Assembly: GCF_002101705.1 (NCBI RefSeq)
Contig: NZ_LQPC01000073.1
Location: 1-64,000 of the forward strand
Length of the DNA: 64,000 nucleotides
From: Mycolicibacterium iranicum
GTDB taxonomy: Bacteria; Actinomycetota; Actinomycetes; Mycobacteriales; Mycobacteriaceae
Direction of reading: 5' to 3'
Made by a program: the position numbers and the translations under genes. Position 1 is the stretch's first letter; each line of letters opens with the position of its first letter. The notes below the pieces were generated by a model that saw only the letters and a program-made list of their open reading frames with translations, was not told where the DNA came from and did not search any database. This document shows positions 32,320-40,744 of this stretch, in pieces.

Positions 32320-33201
32320 TCACAGCGGGAAGTCGGCACCCGTGAGCTGCTCGGACAGCGTCCACAGCGCGGTGGCCCGCGCGCGGTCACGTGCCAGCGG
32401 GCTGCGCCAGTGCGCCACCGTAGGACCGCGCATGGAGTATTTCGGCCCGACGAAGGTGTCGCCGGGCAGCTCCTGAGACACCGCATACAGCGTCTGCCTG
32501 GCTCCGAAGTCGGCGTCGGTGGCGAACAGCCGGTTGCCGGCGTCCCAGATGCGGGTCCCGAACCGGTTGCCCGTTTGTCCCTGCAGGTTGGTCGCGGAGT
32601 ACCCGGGGTGGGCCGCGAGAGATCTCACAGGGGACCCGGCGAGGCTGAGCCGGCGCTGCAGTTCGCTGGTGAACAGCAGGTTGGCCAGCTTGGATTGACC
32701 GTAGGCGGGCCACGCAAGATACGGCCGGGACTTCCAGTTGAGATCTTTGAGGCTGACGTAGCCGATCAGATGCATCATCGACGAGACGGTCACGACACGA
32801 TCGGTGATCTTGGGCAGCAGCAGGTTGGTCAGTGCGAAGTGCCCGAGGTGGTTGGTGCCGATCTGACTCTCGAAACCGTCGGCTGTCAGCGCGAACGGCA
32901 CCGCCATGATGCCGGCGTTGTTCACCAGCACGTCCACCCGGTCATCAGGACCGGAAAAGCCCTCGGCGAACGACTGCACCGACCCCAGATCCTGCAGATC
33001 GAGGTGGCGTACGTGCACGTCGCCGGTCATGCCGGCCGCGGCGGCGTTGCCCTTGTCGAGGTCGCGCACCGCAAGGATCGTCCGCGCGCCGACCCGGGCG
33101 AGCTCGCGGGCGGTCACCAGCCCGAGTCCGCTGTTGGCACCGGTCACGACGACGGTGCGCCCGGCGAACGAAGGCAGGTCCGCGGCGGTCCAGTCGCTCA
33201 T
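32320..33201 (-). CDS. Short-chain dehydrogenase/reductase
   Basis: A 293-residue SDR. Cofactor motif VVVTGANSGLGLVTAREL, NNAGIMAV, and the active-site pair YGQSKLANLLF (YxxxK) with a Ser near VSSMMHL. It resembles the retinol-dehydrogenase/protochlorophyllide-reductase-like group common in mycobacteria. TACTGT exactly 7 nt before ATG 33201 supports this start over one three codons upstream. It lies between rplY and lpqT; substrate unknown. Confidence 0.9.
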   Translation of the reverse strand: MSDWTAADLPSFAGRTVVVTGANSGLGLVTARELARVGARTILAVRDLDKGNAAAAGMTGDVHVRHLDLQDLGSVQSFAEGFSGPDDRVDVLVNNAGIMAVPFALTADGFESQIGTNHLGHFALTNLLLPKITDRVVTVSSMMHLIGYVSLKDLNWKSRPYLAWPAYGQSKLANLLFTSELQRRLSLAGSPVRSLAAHPGYSATNLQGQTGNRFGTRIWDAGNRLFATDADFGARQTLYAVSQELPGDTFVGPKYSMRGPTVAHWRSPLARDRARATALWTLSEQLTGADFPL

Positions 33202-33275
33202 AGCCCACACAGTAACGGGATCTGCTGGCGTATCCGGTGGACGAACTCAACGCGGGGATGGCCGGTCAGCGAACG

Positions 33276-33929
33276 TCACGGAAGCTTGACGGTGAACCCT
33301 TTGATGATGGTCTCGATGTCGGGTGCTTCCTCGGCGGCTTTGTCCGCGTACCCGGTGACGGTGAACTGGATGAGGTAGCGCTGAGCCTTCGGCGGTGCGC
33401 CGGTGGCGATGACGATGCGGTTGTAGCTGTGCATCCTGGAGCCGTTGAGGTCGTAGCTGCCCTCGATCATCGACGACGGAAATCCGTTGAACGGCTCCGC
33501 TGAGGTGTTGAGCTCCCGGAAATTCTCCGACATCTGGGCGTCGGCATTGGCGTGGCTCAAGGCTTGCGTGACGTCGAAATCACCGTCGAGCTCGAACACC
33601 ATCAGCATGGCCATGGGATAGGTGTCGCCTTTGGCGATCGTCCGGGTGCCGGGAGCCAAGTTGGTGTTCATGTAGGGCTGCCAGCCGGCCGGCGTGGGTA
33701 TCGACACCGTCAAGTCGGTCAGCTTGTCCGGGGCGACGGGTTGCCCGCCGACACCCGATTCCTCCAGGAACGCCGCGATCGATTTCGGCGGCGTCGACGC
33801 GTCAGTCGTGGTCGTGGGCGGCGCGGTGGTTGTCGACCAAACCGATTGGTAGTCAGGCGTTTCGGTCGCACACCCGGTCATGACCACTGCCGCCGCCGCG
33901 GTCACGGCCAGCCGCAGGCGAACAGTCAC
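33276..33929 (-). CDS. lpqT: LpqN/LpqT-family lipoprotein, lpqT position
   Basis: A 217-residue lipoprotein: signal peptide with lipobox MTGC (C20), Thr/Pro-rich linker, and LpqN/LpqT domain (LTVSIPTPAGWQPYMN, YPMAMLMVFELDG). The order rplY - SDR - this gene - arsC - prs matches Rv1015c to Rv1017c, hence lpqT. Its start overlaps the arsC stop by 4 bases, so the two are co-translated. The ligand is unknown. Confidence 0.88.
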   Translation of the reverse strand: MTVRLRLAVTAAAAVVMTGCATETPDYQSVWSTTTAPPTTTTDASTPPKSIAAFLEESGVGGQPVAPDKLTDLTVSIPTPAGWQPYMNTNLAPGTRTIAKGDTYPMAMLMVFELDGDFDVTQALSHANADAQMSENFRELNTSAEPFNGFPSSMIEGSYDLNGSRMHSYNRIVIATGAPPKAQRYLIQFTVTGYADKAAEEAPDIETIIKGFTVKLP

Positions 33930-34270
33930 AGAATCTCTCGGACGTTGTCGATGGGCCGGGCCAGCCGCGTGCCTTTGTCGGTGATGACGAACGGCCGCTC
34001 GATCAGGATCGGATGCTCGGCCATCGCGTCCAGGAGTTCGTCGTCGGAGGCCGACGCGAGATCCAGCTCGCCGTAGAGTGATTCGCGCTTGCGTACCGCC
34101 GCCCGAACGTCAATGCCCGCCTCGGAGATCATCGTCGTCAGCTCGGCGCGCGACGGCGGCGTCTTGAGGTACAGCACGATCTCCGGTTCGACTCCGTTGT
34201 CGCGCAACAACTCCAGGGTCTTGCGCGACGTCGAGCATTTCGGGTTGTGCAAGATCCGCGCCAAAGTCAT
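33926..34270 (-). CDS. arsC: Arsenate reductase (glutaredoxin type) family protein
   Basis: A 114-residue thioredoxin-fold ArsC. NPKCSTSRKTLELL holds the reactive Cys (C12) and the family's Arg; RPFVIT and LARPIDNV correspond to the C-terminal conserved block. Biochemically this branch reduces arsenate with glutaredoxin or mycothiol systems, but many homologues are general Spx/ArsC-like proteins. GAGGAGAT lies just before the ATG. No arsB or arsR is adjacent. Confidence 0.9.
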   Translation of the reverse strand: MTLARILHNPKCSTSRKTLELLRDNGVEPEIVLYLKTPPSRAELTTMISEAGIDVRAAVRKRESLYGELDLASASDDELLDAMAEHPILIERPFVITDKGTRLARPIDNVREIL

Positions 34271-34297
34271 ATCTCCTCGCGCAAGCGCTCGTCGGTA

Positions 34298-35278
34298 TTA
34301 GGCCGATCCGTCGAAAAGTCCTGTCACGGAGCCGTTCTCGAAGACCGCGCGGATGGTGTTGGCCAGCAGTGGCGCGATCGAGAGCACGGTCAGCTGCGGG
34401 AACATCTTGTCCTCGCCGATCGGCAGCGTGTTGGTGACGATGACTTCACGCGCGCCGCTGTCGGCAAGCCGTTCGCGCGCCGGGTCGGACAACACGCCGT
34501 GGGTGGCGGCGATGACGACGTCGGCCGCCCCGTCCTCCTTGAGCAGCCGCACGGCTCCGGCGATGGTGCCGCCGGTGTCGATCATGTCGTCGGTGAGGAT
34601 GCACGTCCTGCCCTTGACGTCGCCGACGACGCGGTTGGACTTGACCTGGTTGGGCACCAGGGGATCGCGGGTCTTGTGGATGAAGGCCAGCGGCACACCG
34701 CCCAGAGAGTCTGCCCACTTCTCGGCGACGCGCACGCGGCCGGAGTCGGGGGAGACGACCACCATGTCGTGATCGGCGTAGTTCTCGGCGATGTAGCCGG
34801 TCAGCAGCTTCTGGGCGCGCATGTGATCCACCGGCCCGTCGAAGAAGCCCTGAATCTGGTCGGTGTGCAGGTCGACGGTGACGATGCGATCCACGCCAGC
34901 GGTCTTGAGCAGGTCGGCAACAAGGCGCGCGGAGATCGGCTCACGCCCGCGGTGCTTCTTGTCCTGTCGCGCATAGGGATAGAACGGCAGGATCGCCGTG
35001 ATCCGCTTCGCGCTGCCGCGCTTGAGCGCGTCGATCATGAGCAGCTGTTCCATCAGCCACTGATTGAGCGGCCAGGGATGGCTCTGCAGCACGAAGGCGT
35101 CGCAGCCGCGGACGGACTCGTCGAAGCGGACGAAGATCTCACCGTTGGCGAAGTCCCTGGCGGTCTGTGCAGTGACCGCCACGTCGAGTTCCTTGGCGAC
35201 CTGCTCGGCGAGTTCAGGGTGCGCCCGACCCGAGAAGAGCATCAGGTTCTTGCGGTTGTCGGTCCAGTCGTGACTCAC
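34298..35278 (-). CDS. prs: Ribose-phosphate pyrophosphokinase
   Basis: A 326-residue enzyme forming PRPP from ribose-5-phosphate and ATP for nucleotide, His, Trp and arabinan synthesis. FANGEIFVRF, the ATP region YARQDKKHRGREPISARLVA, the metal loop DLHTDQIQGFFD, and PRPP loop DDMIDTGGTIAGA. GTG 35278 gives SHDWTDNRKN, the conserved N-terminus and length of Rv1017c. It follows glmU (104-base gap) on the same strand. Confidence 0.96.
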   Translation of the reverse strand: MSHDWTDNRKNLMLFSGRAHPELAEQVAKELDVAVTAQTARDFANGEIFVRFDESVRGCDAFVLQSHPWPLNQWLMEQLLMIDALKRGSAKRITAILPFYPYARQDKKHRGREPISARLVADLLKTAGVDRIVTVDLHTDQIQGFFDGPVDHMRAQKLLTGYIAENYADHDMVVVSPDSGRVRVAEKWADSLGGVPLAFIHKTRDPLVPNQVKSNRVVGDVKGRTCILTDDMIDTGGTIAGAVRLLKEDGAADVVIAATHGVLSDPARERLADSGAREVIVTNTLPIGEDKMFPQLTVLSIAPLLANTIRAVFENGSVTGLFDGSA

Positions 35279-35382
35279 GGTCTGCCCTCGGCGGTCGGGT
35301 GTCGATTCTCGGGTCATCGTACGTAGCGCTGACGTTCATACGCTGGCGGGTTACCAGAATGCCAACAAACGGCGACCGAATG

Positions 35383-36849
35383 CTACTCGCTGGTAGCTCG
35401 AGGCTTTTCCGGCTCGGCCGCCTTCGCTGCTCGCGCCGCGGCCTCTGCTGCAGCACTGCCGGGTCGCTTTCGTTGCACCCAGCCCTCGATGTTGCGCTGC
35501 GGACCGGCCGAAACGGCGAGCGCGCCAGGGGGCACATCTTCGCGAACGACGGTGCCCGCGCCGGTGTAGGCGCCGTCGCCGACGGTGACGGGCGCCACGA
35601 ACATGGTGTCGGACCCGGTGCGCACGTGGGAGCCGATCGTGGTGCGGCTCTTTGTTTCTCCGTCGTAGTTGACGAACACGCTGGAGGCGCCGATGTTGCT
35701 GTGCTCGCCGATGTCGGCGTCGCCGACGTAGGTCAGGTGCGGCACTTTGGTGCCGGTTCCGATGGTGGCGTTCTTGGTTTCGACGAACGCGCCGAGCTTG
35801 GCGGACACGCCGAGCGCTGTCCCGGGACGCAGATAGGTGAAGGGGCCGACGACGGCGTCCGCGCCGATCGTCGAGGAGCTGCCGTGGGTGCGGATCACCT
35901 GGGCACCGTCTCCGACGGCGACGTCGGTCAGCGTGGTGTCGGGCCCGATCTCGCAGCGGTCCCCGACGGTGGTCGCGCCGAGCAGTTGGGTGTTCGGGCG
36001 AATGACGGTGTCGCGGCCGATGGTCACGTCGATGTCGATCCAGGTCGTTGCCGGGTCGATCACCGTCACCCCGTTGCGCTGATGCGCCGCGACGATGCGG
36101 CGGTTCAGCACGCCGGCCAGTTCGGCCAGCTGAACGCGGTCGTTGACGCCGGCGACCAGTGCCGAATCGTCGATGTGCTTAGCCCGCACGTGGCCGCCGT
36201 CGCCGCGGATGAGGGCGATCGCGTCGGTCAGGTAGAGCTCCTGCTGGGCGTTGTCGGAGCGCAGTCTGCTCAGTGCCGAACGCAGCGCGCCGATGTCGAA
36301 CGCATAAACCGCGGCGTTGACCTCGGTGATCATCTTCTGGGACTCGGTGGCGTCGGCCTGTTCGATGATGGCGAGCACCTCGCCGTCGGTGCTGCGCAGG
36401 ATTCGTCCATAGCCGGTCGGGTCGGCCAGTGTGGTCGTCAGGAGCGTGGCCGCCGCGGGCTCGGCTTGGTGGGCGGCAACCAGCTCGGCCAGCGTCTCGG
36501 AGTTCAGCAGCGGGACGTCGCTGGCGGTGATGACGACGACGCCGTCGAAATCCTCGGGTAGCGCCGTGATCCCGCACGCGACCGCGTGCCCGGTGCCGCG
36601 CTGCTCTTCCTGCAGGGCGATGTCGACCGTCCTGCCGAGCTGCTCGCCGATCTGCTGCGCTGCCGGGCCCACGCGTTCGCGATCTTTGCCAACCACCACG
36701 ACGAGGTGCTTCGGCGCGATCTGCGCCACGGCGTGCAGGCTGTGGCCGAGCATGCTGCGGCCACCCAGCGTGTGCAGCATCTTCGGGGTGGCGGATTTCA
36801 TCCGGGTGCCCGCTCCGGCCGCCAAAATCAGGACCGCGGTGTCACGCAT
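35383..36849 (-). CDS. glmU: Bifunctional GlmU (acetyltransferase/uridyltransferase)
   Basis: A 488-residue enzyme making UDP-GlcNAc. N-terminal uridyltransferase with LAAGAGTRMKSATPK, central region, and C-terminal left-handed beta-helix of hexapeptide repeats (about 260-450), then a short Ala/Lys-rich tail. ATG 36849 follows GGAAGGAC with a 4-nt gap. It corresponds to Rv1018c. The upstream side holds repeat elements and tRNA-Gln. Confidence 0.97.
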   Translation of the reverse strand: MRDTAVLILAAGAGTRMKSATPKMLHTLGGRSMLGHSLHAVAQIAPKHLVVVVGKDRERVGPAAQQIGEQLGRTVDIALQEEQRGTGHAVACGITALPEDFDGVVVITASDVPLLNSETLAELVAAHQAEPAAATLLTTTLADPTGYGRILRSTDGEVLAIIEQADATESQKMITEVNAAVYAFDIGALRSALSRLRSDNAQQELYLTDAIALIRGDGGHVRAKHIDDSALVAGVNDRVQLAELAGVLNRRIVAAHQRNGVTVIDPATTWIDIDVTIGRDTVIRPNTQLLGATTVGDRCEIGPDTTLTDVAVGDGAQVIRTHGSSSTIGADAVVGPFTYLRPGTALGVSAKLGAFVETKNATIGTGTKVPHLTYVGDADIGEHSNIGASSVFVNYDGETKSRTTIGSHVRTGSDTMFVAPVTVGDGAYTGAGTVVREDVPPGALAVSAGPQRNIEGWVQRKRPGSAAAEAAARAAKAAEPEKPRATSE

Positions 36850-36870
36850 AGATGTCCTTCCTCGCCGTCG

Positions 36871-36904
36871 CGAGCGCCCTTGCACCGCGAGCGCCCTTGC
36901 ACCG
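36871..36904. repeat. Two tandem 17-bp repeats
   Basis: CGAGCGCCCTTGCACCG occurs at 36871-36887 and 36888-36904, and the next seven bases start a third copy that merges into the family 2 palindromic repeat. This looks like slippage next to that element, between glmU and tRNA-Gln. Confidence 0.85.
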
Positions 36905-36969
36905 CGAGCGCGCGTGTCTGCGCGCCGACACACCGCTTCTGGATGTCTTTTCGCGCACGCTCGCGGCTG
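36900..36969. repeat. Dispersed palindromic repeat family 2, copy B
   Basis: About 70 bases matching the element at 26509-26577: same opening CACCGCGAGCGCGCG, a GTCTGCGCGCCGACAC middle and TTTCGCGCACGCTCGCGGCTG end. It lies 6 bases downstream of the tRNA-Gln 3' end, so it may act as its terminator. Confidence 0.75.
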
Positions 36970-36975
36970 CAAAAG

Positions 36976-37047
36976 CTCCGTCGCCAGGACTCGAACCTGA
37001 ACTATCTGAACCAAAATCAGAGGTGCTGCCGATTACACCACGACGGA
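36976..37047 (-). tRNA. tRNA-Gln (anticodon TTG)
   Basis: On the minus strand the 5' acceptor TCCGTCG pairs with CGACGGA. The anticodon stem TCTGA/TCAGA encloses the loop TTTTGGT with anticodon TTG. The T-loop GGTTCGAGTCC is present. The discriminator base is G and CCA is not encoded. Length 72 nt. Confidence 0.95.
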
Positions 37048-37093
37048 CCGGATGACCAGTACGCGTGCGACTCTAACCCACCGAGACGTCGGC

Positions 37094-37561
37094 TCAACCC
37101 CGCGGCGATCCCGCGCCCGCGGCCTGGTGGGCGCCGAACGGTGTGGCGGCGACCAAGGTCACCGATTGGATGCCGCCCCCGGGAAGCGGGTAGCTGCGCT
37201 TCTCTCCGGGCGTTGCGCCGTGCAGCGCGCCGCCAAGCGGAGAGTTGACGGTGTAGACCTCCAACTCTGCATCCGCGGTGCCGCGAGTGCCGAGCAAGAA
37301 GGTCTCGGTGTCGCCGCTGTCGTCGAAGCGCACGGTCAGCACCATTCCGGGTTCGGCGATCCCGTCATCGGCGGGGTCGATCGCGTGGTCGGCTCGACTC
37401 AACAGCTCGTGGATGTGGCGAATGCGTTCCTTGCGCGTCAACCAGGCATCCACGATGTCGTCGGCCCCGGCGTTTCTCGGCAGCGCGAGCAGCGCGCAGA
37501 GCTCGCGCTCCAGGCTCTCGCGAGAGCGCGGCGTCATCCATATGGGGCTGGCTGTGTGCAC
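37094..37561 (-). CDS. GreA/GreB-family protein
   Basis: A 155-residue protein with a short N-terminal helical region and a C-terminal FKBP-like GreA/GreB domain (LTVRFDDSGDTETFLLG, VYTVNSPLGGALHGATPGEKRSYPL). The N-terminal coiled coil of true transcript-cleavage GreA is short, so it is more like the Rnk/Rv3788-type secondary-channel proteins. GTG 37561 is preceded by GAAAGGAC 6 nt upstream. The next gene upstream is the oxidase remnant; relation unknown. Confidence 0.83.
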   Translation of the reverse strand: MHTASPIWMTPRSRESLERELCALLALPRNAGADDIVDAWLTRKERIRHIHELLSRADHAIDPADDGIAEPGMVLTVRFDDSGDTETFLLGTRGTADAELEVYTVNSPLGGALHGATPGEKRSYPLPGGGIQSVTLVAATPFGAHQAAGAGSPRG

Positions 37562-37637
37562 GTCTTGTCCTTTCGATGGCAATGGTCGTCGCCAGGGGCG
37601 GGATGAGCGCACCGCCCCTGACGACTGGAATCCCTCG

Positions 37638-37895
37638 TCAGAGGGGGAGTGTGAGAGTTTCGGCCGAGCTGACAGACCGGCGTCCGCGCAGCGGGTCGAA
37701 CGGGCGGATGGTCTCGGATTGCTTTCCCGTGACGATGTGTTCGGCGAGCAGGCGGCCGGTGACGGGACCATGGGCCAGCCCCCACCTGCCGTGTCCGCCG
37801 GCAACGTAGGTCGACGCCGCGACCTGGCCGATGATGCCGGCGCCCACGACAATCACCGATCGAGGACCGTGGTCTGCCCCTACGCCGCCGAACAT
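37638..37895 (-). pseudogene. Internally deleted FAD-dependent amino-acid oxidase (DadA-like)
   Basis: An 85-residue reading frame. Residues 14-23 (VIVVGAGIIG) are the N-terminal FAD motif of a DadA/DAO enzyme. Directly afterwards comes GGHGRWGLAHGPVTGRLLAE and ETIRPFDPLRG, which belong near the C-terminus of the same family. About 300 middle residues are missing but the frame is kept. It cannot make an active oxidase. The PucR regulator upstream probably once controlled it. Confidence 0.78.
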
Positions 37896-37951
37896 CGCCT
37901 GTCCTTTTCGTTGTGTCAGTGCCTACGACTTCATGGTCGGTGGCCGACGAG

Positions 37952-37965
37952 GACAACGTGTTGTC
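37952..37965. promoter_or_regulatory. Palindrome upstream of the oxidase remnant
   Basis: GACAAC-GT-GTTGTC is a 6-2-6 inverted repeat; a further GACAA lies at 37972-37976, pairing with the TTGTC at 37961-37965. It lies between the remnant's ATG and the PucR gene end, where the oxidase promoter should be, so it may be a surviving PucR operator. Binding is not shown. Confidence 0.4.
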
Positions 37966-38015
37966 AGAGGACGACAAACGGTGTGGAGTGAAGTGTCGGA
38001 TCAGAACAATCGCGG

Positions 38016-39527
38016 TTAGTCGAGGACGTTGAGCTCAATGGTCATCGCGAAGCGTTTGTGTGCGTCATGGAGATGCAGCTCGGCGAGTTCAGCCATTCGC
38101 TTCATCCGATAGCGGACGGTGTTCTCGTGTACCCCGAGACGGACGGCGGCGCGGCTCGGGTCGCCCTGTTCCTGCAGCCAGGCGCGCAGGGTTGAAATGT
38201 AGGCGGTGCCATTGGCCTCGTCGTGCGCCGCGAGTTCGGCGACCGCGCTGCGGTGCGGCGTACGCCCCGAGCGCGCCGCGGTTTTCAGGCGGCGCAGCAG
38301 CAGAGCGTCCCAGGACTCGTCGTAGGCGGGCGGCTCGGCGGCGGCCGTGCTTTCCTGAAGCGCCAGGCACTCGTCGGCCTCGTTGCGTGCGGCGGCGAGT
38401 TCGGTCGCTGTGGCGGGCGCACTGATACCGGCCTGCACGCTCAGGTGGCCGGGCAGCGTGGCGATCAGCGCGTCGACCCAGCTCCGCGCGGCAGCGCTGT
38501 CCCCAGCGGCCAGAACGGTGTAGACCGTGGCATCGGCGAGGGCGCTGCGCGAGGGGCGAGACCAGCCGAAACCGGCAGTCGAGCGCTCGAACATCTGTAG
38601 CAGCGCAGAGTGCCTGCCGGTGTCGTCGCGACCCCGCAACGCGATCACCCGCAGCGAGGACGGCGGCAGGCCCAGCCGGCTGGCGACCATCTCGGCGTCG
38701 GCAGGACTTTCCAGCAGCCGCATCACCAGCTCGGATTCCACCTGGCGTTCCAGGTCGGCGCTGGCTCGCGAGCGCAGCAGATGCAGCGCCACGGTGTGCG
38801 CACCGTCGGCCAGCGCCCGGCGCCTCTGCTCGCCGAGCGGTTCGAGGGACGCCACCCACACCGAGCCGAGGAGTTCACGTCCCGCCCGCGCGGCCACCAC
38901 CGTGCGCCCGGTCAGGCCGACACCAGGATCCGCCGGTACGAACACCGGGTCGTCGGATTCCGCGAGGTGCGCGAATACGCCGTGCGCGTCGAAAACGGCC
39001 CGCAGCTCCGGCGGGGCTTGGCGAGCGAGGATGGTCGCAGCGCGCGCCGGATCTGCGTCCCGCTGTTCTCGGGAGAACGCCAGCACCTGAGATGCCCGGT
39101 CCTCGATGACCACCGCACACCCGACCGCGTCGGCCAGGCTGTCGGCGAGGGCGAACAGGTCTGTGGGGCCGCGGCCGGACTCCGTTTCCCGGCCTTCCAT
39201 CACGAGGCCGTAGACGATGGCGGCGAAATCGCTCCACGGCATCGCCGAATCGACGACGACCACCGCGACACCCCCGGTGTCGAGTGCCGGATCGGACACT
39301 GCGCCCCGGGTCAGTACGACAGCTGCACGCGCGGACCGCGCCCAGCGAAGCGCCTCGTCCAGCGAGGCCGCGCCGACGGCCAGCAGGACGTCGCCTGCCA
39401 CCGTGCGTCCGTCGACCACCTCCGGCAGCACCACACTGCGCAGCTCGGTCTGACGGTCCGCGACCCCGGTCAGCCAGCGGGCGCCGTAGCCACCGAGGAC
39501 GTTGATCAAGCGGTCCAGCGTGATCAC
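38016..39527 (-). CDS. PucR-family transcriptional regulator
   Basis: A 503-residue regulator: N-terminal PucR sensor domain (about 1-110), a middle GAF/GGDEF-like region, and the C-terminal PucR helix-turn-helix (AAVRLGVHENTVRYRMKRM, near 473-490). Family members respond to purines, proline, amino acids or allantoin. The GTG start at 39527 has TAACGT exactly 7 nt upstream. It is divergent from tetR (50 bases) and upstream of the DadA-like remnant, its likely former target. Confidence 0.92.
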   Translation of the reverse strand: MITLDRLINVLGGYGARWLTGVADRQTELRSVVLPEVVDGRTVAGDVLLAVGAASLDEALRWARSARAAVVLTRGAVSDPALDTGGVAVVVVDSAMPWSDFAAIVYGLVMEGRETESGRGPTDLFALADSLADAVGCAVVIEDRASQVLAFSREQRDADPARAATILARQAPPELRAVFDAHGVFAHLAESDDPVFVPADPGVGLTGRTVVAARAGRELLGSVWVASLEPLGEQRRRALADGAHTVALHLLRSRASADLERQVESELVMRLLESPADAEMVASRLGLPPSSLRVIALRGRDDTGRHSALLQMFERSTAGFGWSRPSRSALADATVYTVLAAGDSAAARSWVDALIATLPGHLSVQAGISAPATATELAAARNEADECLALQESTAAAEPPAYDESWDALLLRRLKTAARSGRTPHRSAVAELAAHDEANGTAYISTLRAWLQEQGDPSRAAVRLGVHENTVRYRMKRMAELAELHLHDAHKRFAMTIELNVLD

Positions 39528-39577
39528 ACGCTTGACGTTACGCGGTTCTCACCTGGGCACGGTTTACGCTGAAACGC

Positions 39578-40222
39578 GTGGCAGGCCCCGATAAGCCGGA
39601 CAGTCATCCTCGTGCGCCACGGGCGAGGATGACCGGCAGTGAACGCCGCCAGCAGTTGATCGAGATCGCCAAGTCGCTGTTCGCCGAGCGGGGGTTCGAC
39701 GGCACCTCCATCGAGGAGATCGCGCTGCGGGCCAACGTATCCAAACCTGTTGTGTACGAACACTTCGGTGGCAAGGAAGGCCTCTATGCCGTCGTCGTCG
39801 ACCGTGAGATGTCGGCACTGCTGGACGGCATCACGTCCTCGCTGGCCGACAACAGGTCGCGGGTTCGGGTGGAGCGGGTGGCCTTGGCGTTGCTGACCTA
39901 CGTCGAGGAACGCACCGACGGGTTCCGGATTCTGATCCGGGATTCGCCGGCGAGCATCACGCAGGGCACCTACTCCACGCTGCTCAACGATGCCGTCAGC
40001 CAGGTCGCGTCGATCCTCGCCGGGGATTTCTCCCGCCGCGGTCTCGACCCCGACCTCGCTCCGCTCTACGCGCAGGCGCTCGTCGGGTCGGTGTCGATGG
40101 CGGCGCAGTGGTGGCTCGACGTGCGGGAGCCCAAAAAGGAGGTCGTCGCCGCGCATCTGGTGAACCTGTGCTGGAACGGGTTGACCCACCTCGAGTCCGA
40201 CCCTGTGCTGCACGAGGAGTAG
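39578..40222 (+). CDS. TetR-family transcriptional regulator
   Basis: A 214-residue repressor. N-terminal helix-turn-helix (about 24-65) GFDGTSIEEIALRANVSKPV followed by YEHFGGKEGLYAVV. The rest is a helical ligand domain. GTG 39578 has TACGCT exactly 7 nt before it. It occupies the Rv1019 position beside mfd. It converges with the 172-residue partner gene of the calpain-like protease (3 bases between stops). Confidence 0.92.
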   Translation: MAGPDKPDSHPRAPRARMTGSERRQQLIEIAKSLFAERGFDGTSIEEIALRANVSKPVVYEHFGGKEGLYAVVVDREMSALLDGITSSLADNRSRVRVERVALALLTYVEERTDGFRILIRDSPASITQGTYSTLLNDAVSQVASILAGDFSRRGLDPDLAPLYAQALVGSVSMAAQWWLDVREPKKEVVAAHLVNLCWNGLTHLESDPVLHEE

Positions 40223-40225
40223 CCG

Positions 40226-40744
40226 CTAGCGCGGCCGCAGCACGAAGTAGCCGAAAACCATTGTCCCGTAATCGGGTTCGAGCAGAGTGCGCAGGGCGAC
40301 CGCGAGGACGATCCTGTCGTCGACGATGCTGCGCAACCATTCCGGGCGCCACATGAGATAGTCGACGGTCTCACCGCCGAGTTCTTCCTGACCCTCTTCC
40401 GCAAGTGTCAGGCCGTACTGGTCGAGATAGGGGCCCGCCATCTTTCGGAGCGCGACCCAGTCGTACCCGGTGCGACGGACGTAGAGCTCTTCGGTCTCGA
40501 TCCGGTAGTCCGGTGCGATGGCGGTCACCGCGTCGTGCAGGGCGACTGTGAACCGTTCCTGATCGGCCTGCGGCTGGCCGCTCAGCGGGTCCGCGGACAG
40601 CCTCTCCAGTTTGCCGGGCAGAACCAGCGGAGCCCCGTTGAGGATCGGGCGGGTCGTCGGCAGGTACAGCCTCGAATAGGCGGTGACACCCAGAATGGCG
40701 ACGAGCGCGATTGTCACGGCGACGATCAGGATGCGTTTGAACAC
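40226..40744 (-). CDS. Membrane-anchored partner of the calpain-like protease
   Basis: A 172-residue protein with one N-terminal membrane segment (about 4-24, ILIVAVTIALVAILGVTAYS) and a soluble extracytoplasmic domain (about 30-172). No recognised domain. Its GTG start lies directly after the stop of the protease gene (0 bases), so the pair is translationally linked. That arrangement fits an immunity, inhibitor or accessory protein facing the same compartment as a secreted protease. This is inference from context only. Confidence 0.75.
   Translation of the reverse strand: MFKRILIVAVTIALVAILGVTAYSRLYLPTTRPILNGAPLVLPGKLERLSADPLSGQPQADQERFTVALHDAVTAIAPDYRIETEELYVRRTGYDWVALRKMAGPYLDQYGLTLAEEGQEELGGETVDYLMWRPEWLRSIVDDRIVLAVALRTLLEPDYGTMVFGYFVLRPR

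Noticed and set aside
36850..37093. Insertion sequence or integrated element at tRNA-Gln
   Set aside because: Repeats next to a tRNA suggested an attachment site, but there is no integrase, no duplicated tRNA 3' end and the repeats belong to a dispersed palindromic family.
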